Origin: Datnioides undecimradiatus | Lineage: Eukaryota; Chordata; Actinopteri; Lobotiformes; Datnioididae | Assembly: GCA_008933995.1 (NCBI GenBank) | Contig: WARS01000094.1 | Coordinates: 124,001-188,000, forward strand | Reading direction: 5' to 3' | DNA length: 64,000 nucleotides | Part shown: positions 41,855-53,400 of the stretch, in pieces | Layout of the letters: every line of letters starts with the position of its first letter | How positions within the stretch are numbered: the stretch's first letter is position 1 | The notes under the pieces: generated by a model | Databases searched by the model: none | Seen by the model: only the letters and a program-made list of their open reading frames with translations | What the model was told of the DNA's origin: nothing | Position numbers and translations under genes: made by a program

Positions 41855-42000
41855 TACCAATTCAATTCAATTTTATTTATATAGTGCCAAATCACAACCT
41901 AAGTCATCTCAGGGCACTTTACAAACAGAGCAGGTTTAGACCACACTCATTGCTATTAATTAACAGTTCCACCAGAGAAAATAACATATATTCAACATAT
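41855..42000 (+). repeat. Dispersed teleost repeat (tttatttatatag family)
   Basis: It starts with ttcaattcaattttatttat then atagtgccaaatcacaac and ctcagggcactttacaaac. I remember this order as an abundant dispersed repeat of fish genomes. The class, probably a retroelement tail, is not determined. Confidence 0.5.
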
Positions 42001-42239
42001 AACATGTGGAAAATTTGCAAATTCTGGTTTGATACTGATATGTCTGCTAGATGCAATCACCAGCTGACCAATACGATCTGGTGCTGTGTTGATCGGACTT
42101 TTTGGTTTTACTCTTTGTGTGTCATGCTTTCCCGCCTAGTGTCAGAGTTTGCACAGCCAGTGCATTCACAGCTGTAACATGATGAGGTCCGTGTTATTTG
42201 TCCTCAAGATAAAATGTAGACAGAAGAAACAAAAAAAAT

Positions 42240-42500
42240 AAAAAGTGGAAGTTGATAACCTTGAAATAGCTAGAGCTAACAGCTCTAGTTAGCTTAGCAT
42301 AGAAGAACTGTGTTTATAAGGCACTTTTCTACCTGTGCAGTGGAAGATCTTGCTCAAGGCTGTGATACCTTCTAATACCTCCGTCCACACTTTATATTCT
42401 TGTTTTCACACTTTGGTTTTTGGTTGAATGACTGACTCTCCCGTTTCAAGTGTTTATGCTAAGCTAAGCAGACAGGCTGCTAGCTGCTGTATTTAGCTTT
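42240..42500. repeat. Dispersed teleost repeat, fragment in ninjurin intron
   Basis: It contains gttagcttagcata near 42290 and tttatgctaagctaagcag at about 42452, followed by ggctgctagctgctgtattt. These are the two inverted halves of the same family as 20340-20800, with a divergent middle. Confidence 0.5.
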
Positions 42501-42945
42501 CAAAATGAACATTTTAGATTCTGTCTTTTGGGGCTAAGCTTCCCTCCAGCGTCCTTTGCTCCTTTTGGCTTTCTGTCTCTTTTGCTCATCATCTTTTCAT
42601 GCTACTCATTTTGCTTTTGCTGTTGTGCGATTCCGTGCCAGCAGTGAAGTATGATCTGAACGATGTGAGGAAACACGCCATTTTGAACAGGATGAACAAC
42701 ATAGCAACAGTCTTTGTCTTCTTCACTGTCCTCATCAACATCTTCATCACGGCGCTTGGATTTGAGGGACACGCAGTGAGGTGGGCTGTCACAGAACACA
42801 CACATGTACGGCACAGATGCTCATTCCTTGTCTTGTTCTAAACTCCTTGTTCTTGTTTGCTCCTCTCAGGTCACCTGTGATGTCCATACCCAAGCCTCAG
42901 TTTTCCTCTCTGCCCATTGATTTCAACATGACTGGAGGCATTTAG

Positions 42946-43240
42946 ACCAGTCTTTAGACCAAAGTGAGACACTTCCTTGTTCGTCTGTCACCTGAAAAAC
43001 CTTGAAATCTAAAGCCCTGTGGTAACTTCTGCCTCAGCTCCACGGTGAAATTATGAGTGAAGATTCAGCAACAGGAACAAAACTTTTAATTTCTGAATGG
43101 AAATAATGGATCTACTGTGACTCCACTGCATTGCAAAGACCCTTGTACATTCTTTAAAACTATTTAAAGTGCTTTATGTTGTTTCTGTTCAAACACAGGA
43201 TTGGTGATTTCTAGTTTTGTATCTAAATAAATGAATTTAT
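42946..43240 (+). other. Probable 3'UTR of the ninjurin gene
   Basis: It ends shortly after the hexamer AATAAA at 43226-43231. No coding potential. Confidence 0.5.
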
Positions 43241-44610
43241 TACATACACTGGTGCATTGACAATGTTGTATGTTTGGAAACACGACTCTTTGCATTTGCC
43301 TGTATTATTATTATAATTTGCATTTTTTAGGATTTCTCTCATGCAGAAAGTTCACAGTGCAGTGTCTTAACCCCTTATCAGGCAAGTGACCATATTTGAG
43401 CACCTGCGCACATGTTGTACAATACTTTTTTTTTTTCAAAATGTTACAAAAGTAAAATGTTATGTGCTCCAACAACTCCAAATTTTGAATTTACAAGTAT
43501 TTCAATGAGTGCCCTTTAAAGGGTTAAAGGCGGGACAACTGATTTTTTTTTTCATATATTTATTAACATGTATAGACAACAGCCATTGATTGGACAGGAT
43601 GTGAAGAACAGCTAGGAAACATGAAAGACAGCCACAGTTAACAAGGCTGCTCAGCTACGTGACATGAGCATCTCGTAAAAGAAGACAAATCACGTTACAG
43701 AACAGCTGCACAAGAATACACACAACTCTGCATAGCTGAAAAACATAGTGCAACATTTGTTTGCAGGAAAGCAAAGACATTAAAGGAGAGGGCTTCTGAT
43801 GCGCTTTACTTTTCTAATTGTCAACAAATTCAATGAGAAGACTAAAACCATGTGATAATCCCAATACTGCCTGGCCTGTCACACCGGTCTGTGGCTCACA
43901 GCTGCCCCCTGCTGCTTTTTGCTGAAGATGAAACTCTTAAATGGCTCAAAAGGTGTTTTATTAACTCAAAGAAGAGGAGATTTGTGCATCTGTTAGGGAC
44001 TAGTTTCATTAGTGCCCCAATACTCATGCACCATACACATGCAAATCAGGCTTAACTCTATGATTGTGTCTCAGTCACATGCAACAACAGGTTGCACTTT
44101 GTCTTCTGTGTAATCAACAGTAAAAAACTGAATCAATTAACTAAATAATGTGCAAAGATAATATGGAAGGAGGGTGTATCCTCCTGTTGTCTGTGAAAGC
44201 CTGGCCTAATCAGCAGCAGTGTGGCTCACTGGTGTGTTTTTAGCTTATGGACAACAGGACTTTAGATGGTTTTGTTCATTTCATGGGATCTGGCGACACT
44301 AACCCTATGGCTACATTTAACAGGTAAACATATGCAGACTGCTGCAACACAATGGTAAGTGCAAAACTCTCTAGTGGCTCTGATAACATGTAACCATGGA
44401 GATGACAAATCTAAAAATGCACCCACATACGTTACGTGTTCAATGTGGCCAGAGAGTAATAAACCTCAAATGCTGCCATCCTTCAAAAGTTTGTGGAATG
44501 TGGTCAAACTGTACCGGAATGAGAAAAACTCCACTAAAACACAAATCGTTAAGAACGAGATGCCTTTAATGGAATCGAAAACCACCCTGATATCCTAACA
44601 CCAGATCACG
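43241..44610. other. Between ninjurin and emd 3' ends
   Basis: This stretch includes the TIR element copy 2 (43820-44297) and presumably the emd 3'UTR. Possible minus-strand polyadenylation hexamers are tttatt at 43957-43962 and near 43558. Nothing else is identified. Confidence 0.4.
43820..44297. mobile_element. Short non-autonomous element with terminal inverted repeats, copy 2
   Basis: The left end is gtcaacaaattcaatgagaa; the reverse complement of the right end is gtcgccagatcccatgaaat. Both end in a run matching aAAACCa, as in copy 1 (13453-13793). The interior differs in length from copy 1. It lies between ninjurin and emd and may fall within emd 3'UTR sequence. Confidence 0.55.
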
Positions 44611-47253
44611 TCACTCAGCCTTTGACAGATTCCCTTCATTGCTGATCAAATGGCAGTAGGCAAAGTAGCAGACAGCTGACAGCACAGCAAACAGCAGCAG
44701 CAGCCGAATCATCTTCCACATGCAGCCTCCAGACTTTCTGACTGGATCTTTGGGTCGTACCGAGCTGTGATTGGCTGCTCTGTTGGTGATCTGGACTGGG
44801 GGCCTGAGGCACAGGATGAAGATGATTTATACATTAATTTATTGATTGGAGCCATTGATTTCTTCTCCTTTACTTGAACTTGTTTATATAACTACACTCA
44901 CTCTGTGTCTTGGTCCGATTCCTCGTCCTCATCTGGTTCGACGTTGCTCCGTCGTTTTAGCCTGGGTGGAGGAGGACTTACATTTCAATCTAGCAATGCT
45001 GTCAAAAGCATTCATACAAAGACATTTTGGGCCCTTAGTACCAGCTTTAAGAGCTGCGGTGGTCTATCTGTAGCGGTAGAAGGTATTTGTATGATCTTCC
45101 ATCACCTCCTTACACGGTTTGCACTTCTAAACTGAAAATACTCAAAATGCATTGTATTGGACCAAACAACCAATTTTATACATTTCTTTCATTTTACTGC
45201 CGCAAAACTTCAGTGCAGTCCTTTAGTAATAAAGACAAATGCAACTTTCCTGTTCAAATCCATAAAAGTGGACACAAAACCTCAGGAAATCTGATGCAAT
45301 CTAATGCAACAACCTGCATCACTTAGACACGTGCTCACTATACCGAACTGGACCTGGAGTTCATGGTGTTCGCATGGTCTGGGAGGAGGCAGGAGGGGTT
45401 AAAACAAGGCCGACAGCAACTTTTTGCCTCCTCACTGGTGAATCAGGGCGTTTTCCTGCATCAGCGTAGTTTATACAGCTAATTTTCTGTACTCACATGT
45501 CCCCAAAACCCTCGTGTCTCACCTGCGAACATGAAAGGCAGATCTTTTGTTAATATATTTACAGTCACAGAGCAGAGGCATTTGGCACCAACACGCAGAC
45601 AATCAGGACTCACCGGGCTCTGGTATGTGATGTAGGTTATCTCCTCCTCTGTAAAGAGAAAAGTCATGTTAGCACACTTTGGACCTCGGAAACATAAAGA
45701 TACATCCACTCTTCTGGGTTCATTTACATTTATCAGAGTGGTCTGATGATGATAGCAGAAAGGATGCGGACTGAACACCAGATGGCAGGTTTAACAAGGA
45801 AAGCTCCCAGCGTTTAAGTTTGGGCTTCACATTTACATACACACCTGTAATTAATAATAATTACAGCGTTTATTATTTGTGATGTTGGAAGCTTCATATA
45901 TTTTTTAAAATAAGGGTGATACAGTTCTTTAGAGTTGCTTTTAGTTCAAGCATGAAATCAAAGACCACATGATCTGCGCCGGATATCTCGGCAGTTATGC
46001 ATTAGTTATGCACTAACGGACGCAAAAAGGTGTGATGCAAACCCTTTGAAATCAGTGATTGATGCTGGGAAATACATCGACATTACACTGTGAAATGAGA
46101 CAAGATATAGTCTCAGGCATGATGTGATGTCAGTGTTGTCTCCTCCTGGTTTAAGAGCTGCAGACAGAACATTAATCAGTGAGTTAAACTGACATATAGT
46201 GCTGGATATTGTTGGCCTTGTCTATTTAAAAGTGTTTCAGCCCACATTCTCAGCCTTTAGGTTGTTTGTATTTGTGTGAATAAATTGTTTGTGTGTCTGG
46301 TTGTGCCAACTGAGTGTAGTTTGCATTGAACTGAGCTATTTTTCAAAAATCAAAGCCAAACACTGACCAGCTGCATCTCCTCAGTTGTGAGGATATCCTA
46401 CTGTTGTGAAACTGAGTATCTCAACAAAACAAGGTATTTCAAGGCATCACCTGGGCCTTTCATTGGGAAAACAATCCAGAGGTCTTGCATTAAACTTCAA
46501 AATGATAATTCTTAATCTCAGTTTTTATATATTTGGAAAATGCCACAGACGATATGGACTGCCGCTTGCAAACATACAGTTTCATGGTTATTTATAGACC
46601 CACAGGTGACCAATTAACAGAATGGACTCTTGGCCATCGTCATACCTTCCTCTCTGTAGTAGGTCTTATCAGATGAGGCCTTCACTGAAGCGCCCTCCAT
46701 GGCCTTCTCCAGCTTCTTCACATACAGCTTTCGAGTAGACTCTGTGGTCACACAAGCACATTAACAATGTCTCAGTAACCACAGTAAACAAGAGATATAC
46801 TCTGCATCATCAGCTTGGGGTTTCATCACGTCAGACGTTAAAATGATCCACTGTTAAAATGATCAGGTGTATTCTGAAAAGCTCCATGTAGCACGAAAGC
46901 ATGAAACTGATGGAAAAAAACCTGAATATTATAAAAGTGTAAACAAATAAACTTGGGGATCATTACCTAAAATAACATGGTAACTGTAACTACCTTGAGA
47001 CACATGGGTTACAAACTGTGTAGTGCACAATGAAACCATGGAAAGGTATTTTGAATTCAGTTCTCATCCTCATGACTACAACTATTCATGATTCACTAGA
47101 CATGATGAGGTGGTGCTTATCAACACACCAGTGACACCATTATTCAAAATCATCGATGCAGCCGTTTCTCTCACCCACTATGGGCCCGTGTTTGATGCCG
47201 TACTCTGTCAGCAGCGCGCTGAGCTCCTCATCACTTTTCTCACTCAAAGACAT
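44611..47253 (-). CDS. emd: Emerin, LEM-domain inner nuclear membrane protein
   Basis: Emerin anchors BAF and lamins at the inner nuclear membrane. Six coding exons join in frame on the minus strand: 47253-47175, 46741-46646, 45648-45614, 45522-45497, 44961-44902, 44803-44611, giving 162 residues. Exons 1-2 encode the LEM domain (SEKSDEELSALLTEYGIKHG then STRKLYVKKLEKAMEG). A short acidic and tyrosine-rich linker follows (TYYREEEEITYITYQSP). The small exon 4 gives RHEGFGDM. Exon 5 gives LKRRSNVEPDEDEES. Exon 6 has RKSGGCMWKMIRLLLLFAVL, a C-terminal membrane anchor, and ends KAE. Human emerin is 254 residues, so the middle region is much shorter here. The start ATG follows a 5' non-coding exon. 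Its position beside flna matches human Xq28. Confidence 0.88.
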
Positions 47254-47282
47254 CTGCAGAGAGAAATACATATGTGTAGATG

Positions 47283-47351
47283 CATAGACAGACAGACAGA
47301 TAGATAGAGACAGACAGTCAGATAGACAGATAGATAGACAGATATATAAAC

Positions 47352-47383
<32 letters not shown>

Positions 47384-47384
47384 G
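47283..47384 (+). repeat. (GACA/GATA)n tetranucleotide repeat
   Basis: About 25 tetranucleotide units mixing GACA and GATA, in emd intron 1, just upstream of the first coding exon. Confidence 0.92.
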
Positions 47385-47761
47385 AAGGGAGGGAGGGAGG
47401 AGACTTGCTGTTCTGCCCGTCAGGCTGGAATCAAGCAGGAAAACTTAGCAACTGTAACATAGCTGTGAGCGCAAACTGCATAGTTTGACAGCATAACTGA
47501 ACAGCTGACTGACATATTTTGGGTCTAAGCTGGACTCTTGGCCATCTTCCTGCTGTGCTTCGTGTAGCACCACGTCTCCACAGTTCCATAAACCCGGTTA
47601 GGGCTCGGCCGCGGCGGGGCTGAGGCGCGGACGGGACACACTTCGCGGCTTTTTTTTTTTAATCTCGCGCGAGCAACAAACACAAACGATTAAACGCGAA
47701 GGAAAGGAAAAGAAACGACTGGTTCGCATGATTAAAGTCGAAATTAAATGATTTCACTCAC

Positions 47762-47960
47762 CTTGGCAAAATAAAAAAGAGCCTTTCCCGACTGAAAACG
47801 CGGCTAGAAGCAGGACGAGCAGGCTGGAGCAGCGGAGTGGGTGGAACTTGTGGCAACATCTGGACGAACCTGACGGCACTCGGCACACCTACAGACCGGA
47901 ACCCACCAGTTGAGTCCCAGCCTGCTTTTGCTGCCTCAGTGCTTGTGCACAAGTATTAAA
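47762..47960 (-). promoter_or_regulatory. emd: Non-coding first exon and promoter region of emd
   Basis: A donor (gtgagt, from actcac at 47756-47761) closes a minus-strand exon starting at 47762 that has no start codon in frame with emerin. Just inside the first intron lie CpG-rich DNA (47600-47640) and a palindromic ctcgcgcgag (47664-47673), resembling the TCTCGCGAGA promoter element. The 5' end is not resolved. Confidence 0.45.
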
Positions 47961-48890
47961 GAAACGCGCTATTCCACCACAGTACTACAGAAATACAGTC
48001 TGCGGCCCTTATATCACAGTGTATCACTAAGCCTTGGTGTGTACTGTAAAATGAATCTCGGCTGAATTCCATTCAGCTGCTGGAGCTTCAAGGTCCTGAC
48101 TGTGTGCATCCTGGTTCTCTGTCACACTTCTATGATGTGTCCAACAAACCAATTTCTAAAGAAACAGGAATTACTTCTGAATAACCATAATGTATATAAT
48201 GTTTTAATCATTTTGCTTTTGAATTTATTTTTTGTAGGTGTTTTTTTGCGCCCTCCATTTGCAAGTGTATATACTAAAAATATTGCTAATACTAAAATTA
48301 GTGATGATAATGTTCCCCATCCGTTGGCAGCTTAGGATGTCTTGAAATCTCAGATGTCTGTTGGTATTCTTCTTAAAACTGGACTACATATACATATACT
48401 ACATGTTTTCTTATTGAAGCTGGTCTGAAAGATCTAATTTAAAGATTCCTTAAAAGGTAGGCGTGTTGTTCAAATCTCTGGATAAGCAATGCTGTAAAGT
48501 CTTCTGACAGGATTTCCCGTCCTGCAGCGGCCTCTGGAGGTAGACAGTCAGTCAGGCCTAATAAGGAGCTGGAGTTTTCCAGGAAGGGCGTTGGCTACAG
48601 ACTCCAGTAATGTACACATTTTCCACTCACTGGAAACTTCTGCAGATACACACCGAACATTACCAGCATGCTTACTGTGTGCTTTATTAGATTAACCTTC
48701 ACATTTCATACAAAACGCTGTGACAAAGAGTTAAGTACTTTCAGGGTTTCTGTAAACTCAGTTTTAATTTAGAATTTCTTTTGATTTAATATCCGGATGC
48801 AGAATCTATATTGAGCTCATTCACTTTACAATGAACCAGACAGAAGTTTAAAGACACAGAACAAACAGCCTTTAGATTGACAGAAAAATA
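47961..48890. other. Intergenic region between emd 5' end and flna 3' end
   Basis: AT-rich. The short open frames show no family similarity and I see no further feature. Confidence 0.5.
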
Positions 48891-50421
48891 CTTAGACAAC
48901 TTTATTGTGTATCAAAATACTGTCTTACAAACACTTTTAAAGCCTTTTTATTTAGGACAAGATTCTTTTTTTTTTGTTCTGAAAGATAGATTAGGCACAG
49001 AGCGAGCGGGGAGAGTAAAGGGAGGGGGGTGGGTGGCGGCTGAAGTGGGTGAGATACAAACACTGAGCAGAAACCAAAGCAACATCTGTTCTCTCTTGTT
49101 TTTGGTCACCGTGTTTTTCAGGACGTGACAAACCACGACATCATCTTCTGCCCTTTATGTCCAGCACATCATCAATAACGTCCCTTTTTAAACCTTTTTA
49201 ATTCAGTGGGGAAAAAAAAAAGTTCCACACTCAAAATGTGACCCACCACAAACACATCAAATGTCATGTCGACCTTATTCTCAATCACAGGCTGTCTGTA
49301 TCCTAAGAGTTTTTCAACTTAATGAACATGCAGAGCACATGTTGGTATCACACATTAAAAAAAAAAAAAAAATACACACACACACACACAAAAAGCGTTG
49401 CTTCCCAGCAGTGGTGTTGAGAGAAGAGCATGTGTGAGACAAACCACGAGTAAGCTACTGTGAAATGTGTCTTTCTCCACGTCGGTTCACACATGTCGCC
49501 ATTTCTTTCATCTCCTGTGATCACTTCCCTACGCTAATCCGTATTACGGCTTCGAGAACAGCAGTGCCTAAAACTGGATCACACTAGCAGCAGGTAAAAA
49601 CAACTGGGTTAGTAAAAGAGCATCATGAACACCACATGCTGGAGCGGACCGGGCCAGTGCTGGGCATTTTGTTGTGAGTCAAGGACAAGCCGTCAATCGG
49701 ACTTTTATATGGACAACAAAGGTCTTACGTCAAAGTGTGTCACGGTGTGTAAAAGAGCTCTTTCACACATTCTTACAGACTGACCCAGGGGGTCAGGAAG
49801 GCACATTACGTCTGACACTCTTTGTTGCAAACCCTCCGATTGCTCATATAAAACCGAATCCATGATTTGTGTCTGTAAGAGTAGCTCCTCCAGTGTAAAC
49901 AGTAACCTTCCATCCAATGCTGGGCTGATATTTACTGCTGCTACACTACGCTAAGCTATCCTATTATTCTACACTAGCTCAGACAAATCCACTAATGTCC
50001 ACTGCTGGCTTACAGTAATAACAAAGGTGCATTGTTTTCCTCCCCAAAATTTCATTGCAAAGACTGATCACGATTAGCAGAGGAATGAAACAAGAATGAG
50101 CATGAAGAGGAAGTTTCCGTGTCTATGGATTTATCTTTGGGAGGTTCTGGACAGGTTTACAGTGACCATGTTGGTTTTGAAATATTCCCTTATGGAGGGA
50201 AAAAAGAAAAACACAGGAATCTGGTTGAGAGTAAACACTGATGTGGGTTTGTTCTCTAAATCGATATAAAATAAGATGCAAACAAAAAAATAAAGGTCAG
50301 AAATCTTAATTTGTTACATGGGAGGGACTTGGAGCTGTAAACAATGATCGGTTAGACTCTAGATCGAATTTCAGTTGTTTTTAAAACAGTGGTATAAACT
50401 TGGGATGGTGGGGCTGGGGTT
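48890..50421 (-). other. flna: Probable 3'UTR of flna
   Basis: About 1.5 kb without coding potential after the stop. It ends near the minus-strand hexamer AATAAA (tttatt at 48901-48906); another tttatt is at about 48949. It contains A-rich and CA-rich tracts near 49360-49390. Confidence 0.5.
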
Positions 50422-53400
50422 TTAAACAGTGATGTGGTAGGGGCTGCCTGGGATGTGTTCGTCTCCCCACTTCACCACCAGGATGTACTCTCCCTTCTCC
50501 TTGAGCTGGTAGCTGACGTTGTACATGCGGTTGCCCAAATGCTTCACGAGGATCTCCTCACAGGGGACCTTGGGGCCGTCCACACCAACCAGGAGCATGT
50601 TACGACCTGTGGATGGAGACAGTGAAGGTGAGCATCAATGTATTATTATCAGCTTAGCACCACTGAGACAGGTTGTTACTGTGCACTTATGTGGATTGAA
50701 ACAAAACATGCAACTACATTGATTCAGCACAAAAATGATTTTTGTCTGCAAGAATGAAATTATTGTCTCCGTCTCTACGATTCCAGCTTATATGTTCCAA
50801 AAATCTTTTGTCATATGCTGAGATCACACACACCTGCTTTGCTGCAGTCAACAGTGAAGCTGTTCTTCTGACCGATGAAGCCCTTGGTCAGGGCCAGACC
50901 TTTGGCTACAACCTTGCTGGCATCTGACCGGGTGGGAACGCCCTGCTGAGAGCAGCTGATGGCACGGGTCACGGGGTCAACCATGACGGAGGAAGTTTCG
51001 TGCATACTGTGGCTGGACACCAGCTTGGAACCTGGAAAATGGAGAAGAGAGTGTCAGTTCATCTCTGTAGTATTTGGGGTTTTTAATCAAACAATCAAAT
51101 CCTTCCCTTTGTCTGAAACACAAAGATCTTCCTCACCAGTGATTTTGGCCTTGAAGGGGCTTCCCACAATGTGGTAAGGACCACCATATTTGATGGAAAT
51201 GAGATAGTTGCCTGGAGCCATTGGGGTGTATGTGACCCTGTAGCCCTCGGGACACTCCACGCAGTCCATCTTCACCTTGGATGGCCCATCGATGGTCACA
51301 GCTAAGGCACCGGGGCCTGCGTTGCTCGTGTTCACCACAAATTCACAAGCACTTCCTGGAAGCATACATAATAAGCAGCATTAAGGAGACAGCGGAGATA
51401 CAGTAAACATTTCAGTCGGACATGGTGAAATTCACTTTCACTCTAGCTTCATTTCATTGTGTTCTGTTGTTTGGAGGGACAGTGTCTCACCTGTGGTGCC
51501 TCCCTCCAGTCCTGGTCCGTAGGCAGACACCATCCCAGGATCTCCAGCCTGGCCTGTCTCTCCAACTCGGATTTTAAACGGACTACCAGGGATGTGACTT
51601 CCGTTGAACTTCACATCAATTAGATAGAGACCGTTTTCTCTGGGGATGAAGCGGACTGCGTACTTATCTAGACAAACAGTGAGAGGGGTGGCGGGGGTAA
51701 GACACATGAAAACTTCTTCCCGGGTCCAGCGTTTTGGATGCCACCCCTGTGTTTACCTTGGTCGATCTCAGTGACGCAGCACTCCTCCAGAGCTCCAGAC
51801 GGGCTGTGGACCTTTGCATCAATAACACCCTTTGCCCCGTTCAGGCTGACGGCAAATGATGCCGGCTGGTTCACCTTCAAACCCGACTCCTGCTCAACAA
51901 CACATACTTGTGTACTCAACACTGTGTCACCAATACAACATATATCACTCCAATAACTGACAAACTTCCCTCTGCTGACCTCAACAACCAGCAAACTGTT
52001 ACTAAATACTGTCTGCTTAGCATCATTATCACCATAGTATCATATTTACATCAGTTATGCTACCAGTTATCTTACCTGGAGGTCGCTAACAAGGCTAAAG
52101 AGGAGGGCTGTGCAGTGAAGTAGGTAGAGAAAGCAGGTGTTTGTTAGTTGAACAGAAACTGATGAGAACAGAGGGGCAGAAAGTGAGGTTTTGTGTGAAC
52201 GAGTGTTTTCATTGAGCAGATCTGTGAGTTTCTGTGTGAGAACAGCTGCGCTTGGTGATGGTGGATCTGCGTGCAGGTAAAGATACATGTTAATGTAAAG
52301 TCAGTGATGTATGGTAGACCATTTCTAACAGAAAAAGACAAAAAAGGTGAAACTTTCTGCAGAGAAACAATAAAATACTCAAATTTCTCTCTAATGATAT
52401 CTCATAATTCAGATTAGCCATTCATTTCTTTAAATTTTTATCCTGCATACATTTTCACCTTTTTTTTTGTCTCCTTCTGGCACAAACTGGCGTGCAGAGC
52501 TTTGTATGTACTTGCTTGAGTGTGTACACAGAGGAAAAACAGCCCATGTCAGACCTCTTTAACCCTTTAGCGCCCCGGATCACTTTTACAGATGGGAGGC
52601 TGTTGGGAGCCTTTAGAATGAGGCACGAGAAACACACACAGTCCTCAAGTATTCCAGATGCCCTTGTACAGCCCGACAATGCAGTAGCAGCTGCTGCACC
52701 TACGCCTGAACTCTCATTCGCTTAAACTCTAACCACCTCGGCCTGCTGAAACATCAGCTACTCTGCTATATGCTTAACTTAAACAACAAACAAACAGTAT
52801 TTCACTGAACTTGGTATATTAATAACTTGTATTATACAACGTTGTGTGCTTTTGTTAAAACCACAAGACCTAAACCTTCAAACCTTCAAAAAGGTCGAAC
52901 TTAATGCAAGTCTGAAGTACGACTATGATCTGCTGCTGCTGCATTGTAGACAGTGCACCGTGGCCTGGTTGTGTGTGCACACGGACGTGTGTGTGTCTCA
53001 GAGCCTCACCTGAAGACTGGCAACAGTGAGGCGACGGGCGTCGTCTGACGGTGAGGCCACGGGGACGATGAAGGGGCTGTCGGGGATGTGCTCGTCGTTG
53101 AAACGGATCGACACCTCGTAGTCTCCTACAGGAGGAAAGGTTTCAAGTCAGACAGTCACTAAAAACAGTCAGGTGTACAGAGACAGCAGGCCTGCAGAGC
53201 ACGCACATGTAGATGACATATCTTTATAAAAAAGCCAAAAAGGACAATATGATGTGCAGAAATGTACACGGTGTGTGAAAACATTCTCAGTTCTCGTCCA
53301 TTCATAAACTTTTGCCCGTCTCTTCTCTCACCAGGCTCCTGCACGATGTAGGACACTCCGCTGGAGCCGTCCTTGCGGTCCTCAAAGGCGATTTCAGCCT

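Larger units (their letters stand above)
41383..42644 (+). other. GC-AG intron of the ninjurin gene
   Basis: Only a GC donor (ATTG|gcaagtaa) keeps the frame into VKYDLND in the next exon. The nearby GT (gcaa|gtaa) leads to an immediate stop with either available acceptor. The downstream donor positions match the consensus strongly, as usual for GC-AG introns. The intron contains dispersed repeats at 41855-42000 and 42240-42500. Confidence 0.75.
39893..42945 (+). pseudogene. Ninjurin gene with one in-frame stop codon
   Basis: Ninjurins are small membrane proteins; NINJ1 oligomerises to rupture the plasma membrane in lytic death and also acts in adhesion. Four exons chain: 39893-39961, 41142-41382, 42645-42780, 42870-42945 (174 codons counting the final stop). 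Exon 2 encodes the signature PININHYATKKSAAQSMLDV and LLMANSSQLKTVL, the amphipathic helices. Then TAG at 41298-41300 (codon 76) interrupts the frame, followed in frame by RFYIPLIVLLSLSITLQVIV, the first membrane helix. Exon 3 gives VKYDLNDVRKHA and the second membrane helix. Apart from that one codon everything looks functional. It could be a natural null allele, a sequencing error, a readthrough codon or a young pseudogene. The last exon border is less certain. Sequence does not cleanly separate ninj1 from ninj2. Confidence 0.8.

Noticed and set aside
47283-47384. Array of short regular units, considered as a CRISPR-like array
   Set aside because: The units are four bases with no spacers; this is a vertebrate tetranucleotide microsatellite.
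52067-52725. Open frames in the 1.1 kb flna intron considered as an additional exon
   Set aside because: Exons 53125-53010 and 51889-51757 join in phase with the conserved [11 protein letters not shown] junction, so nothing is missing between them.
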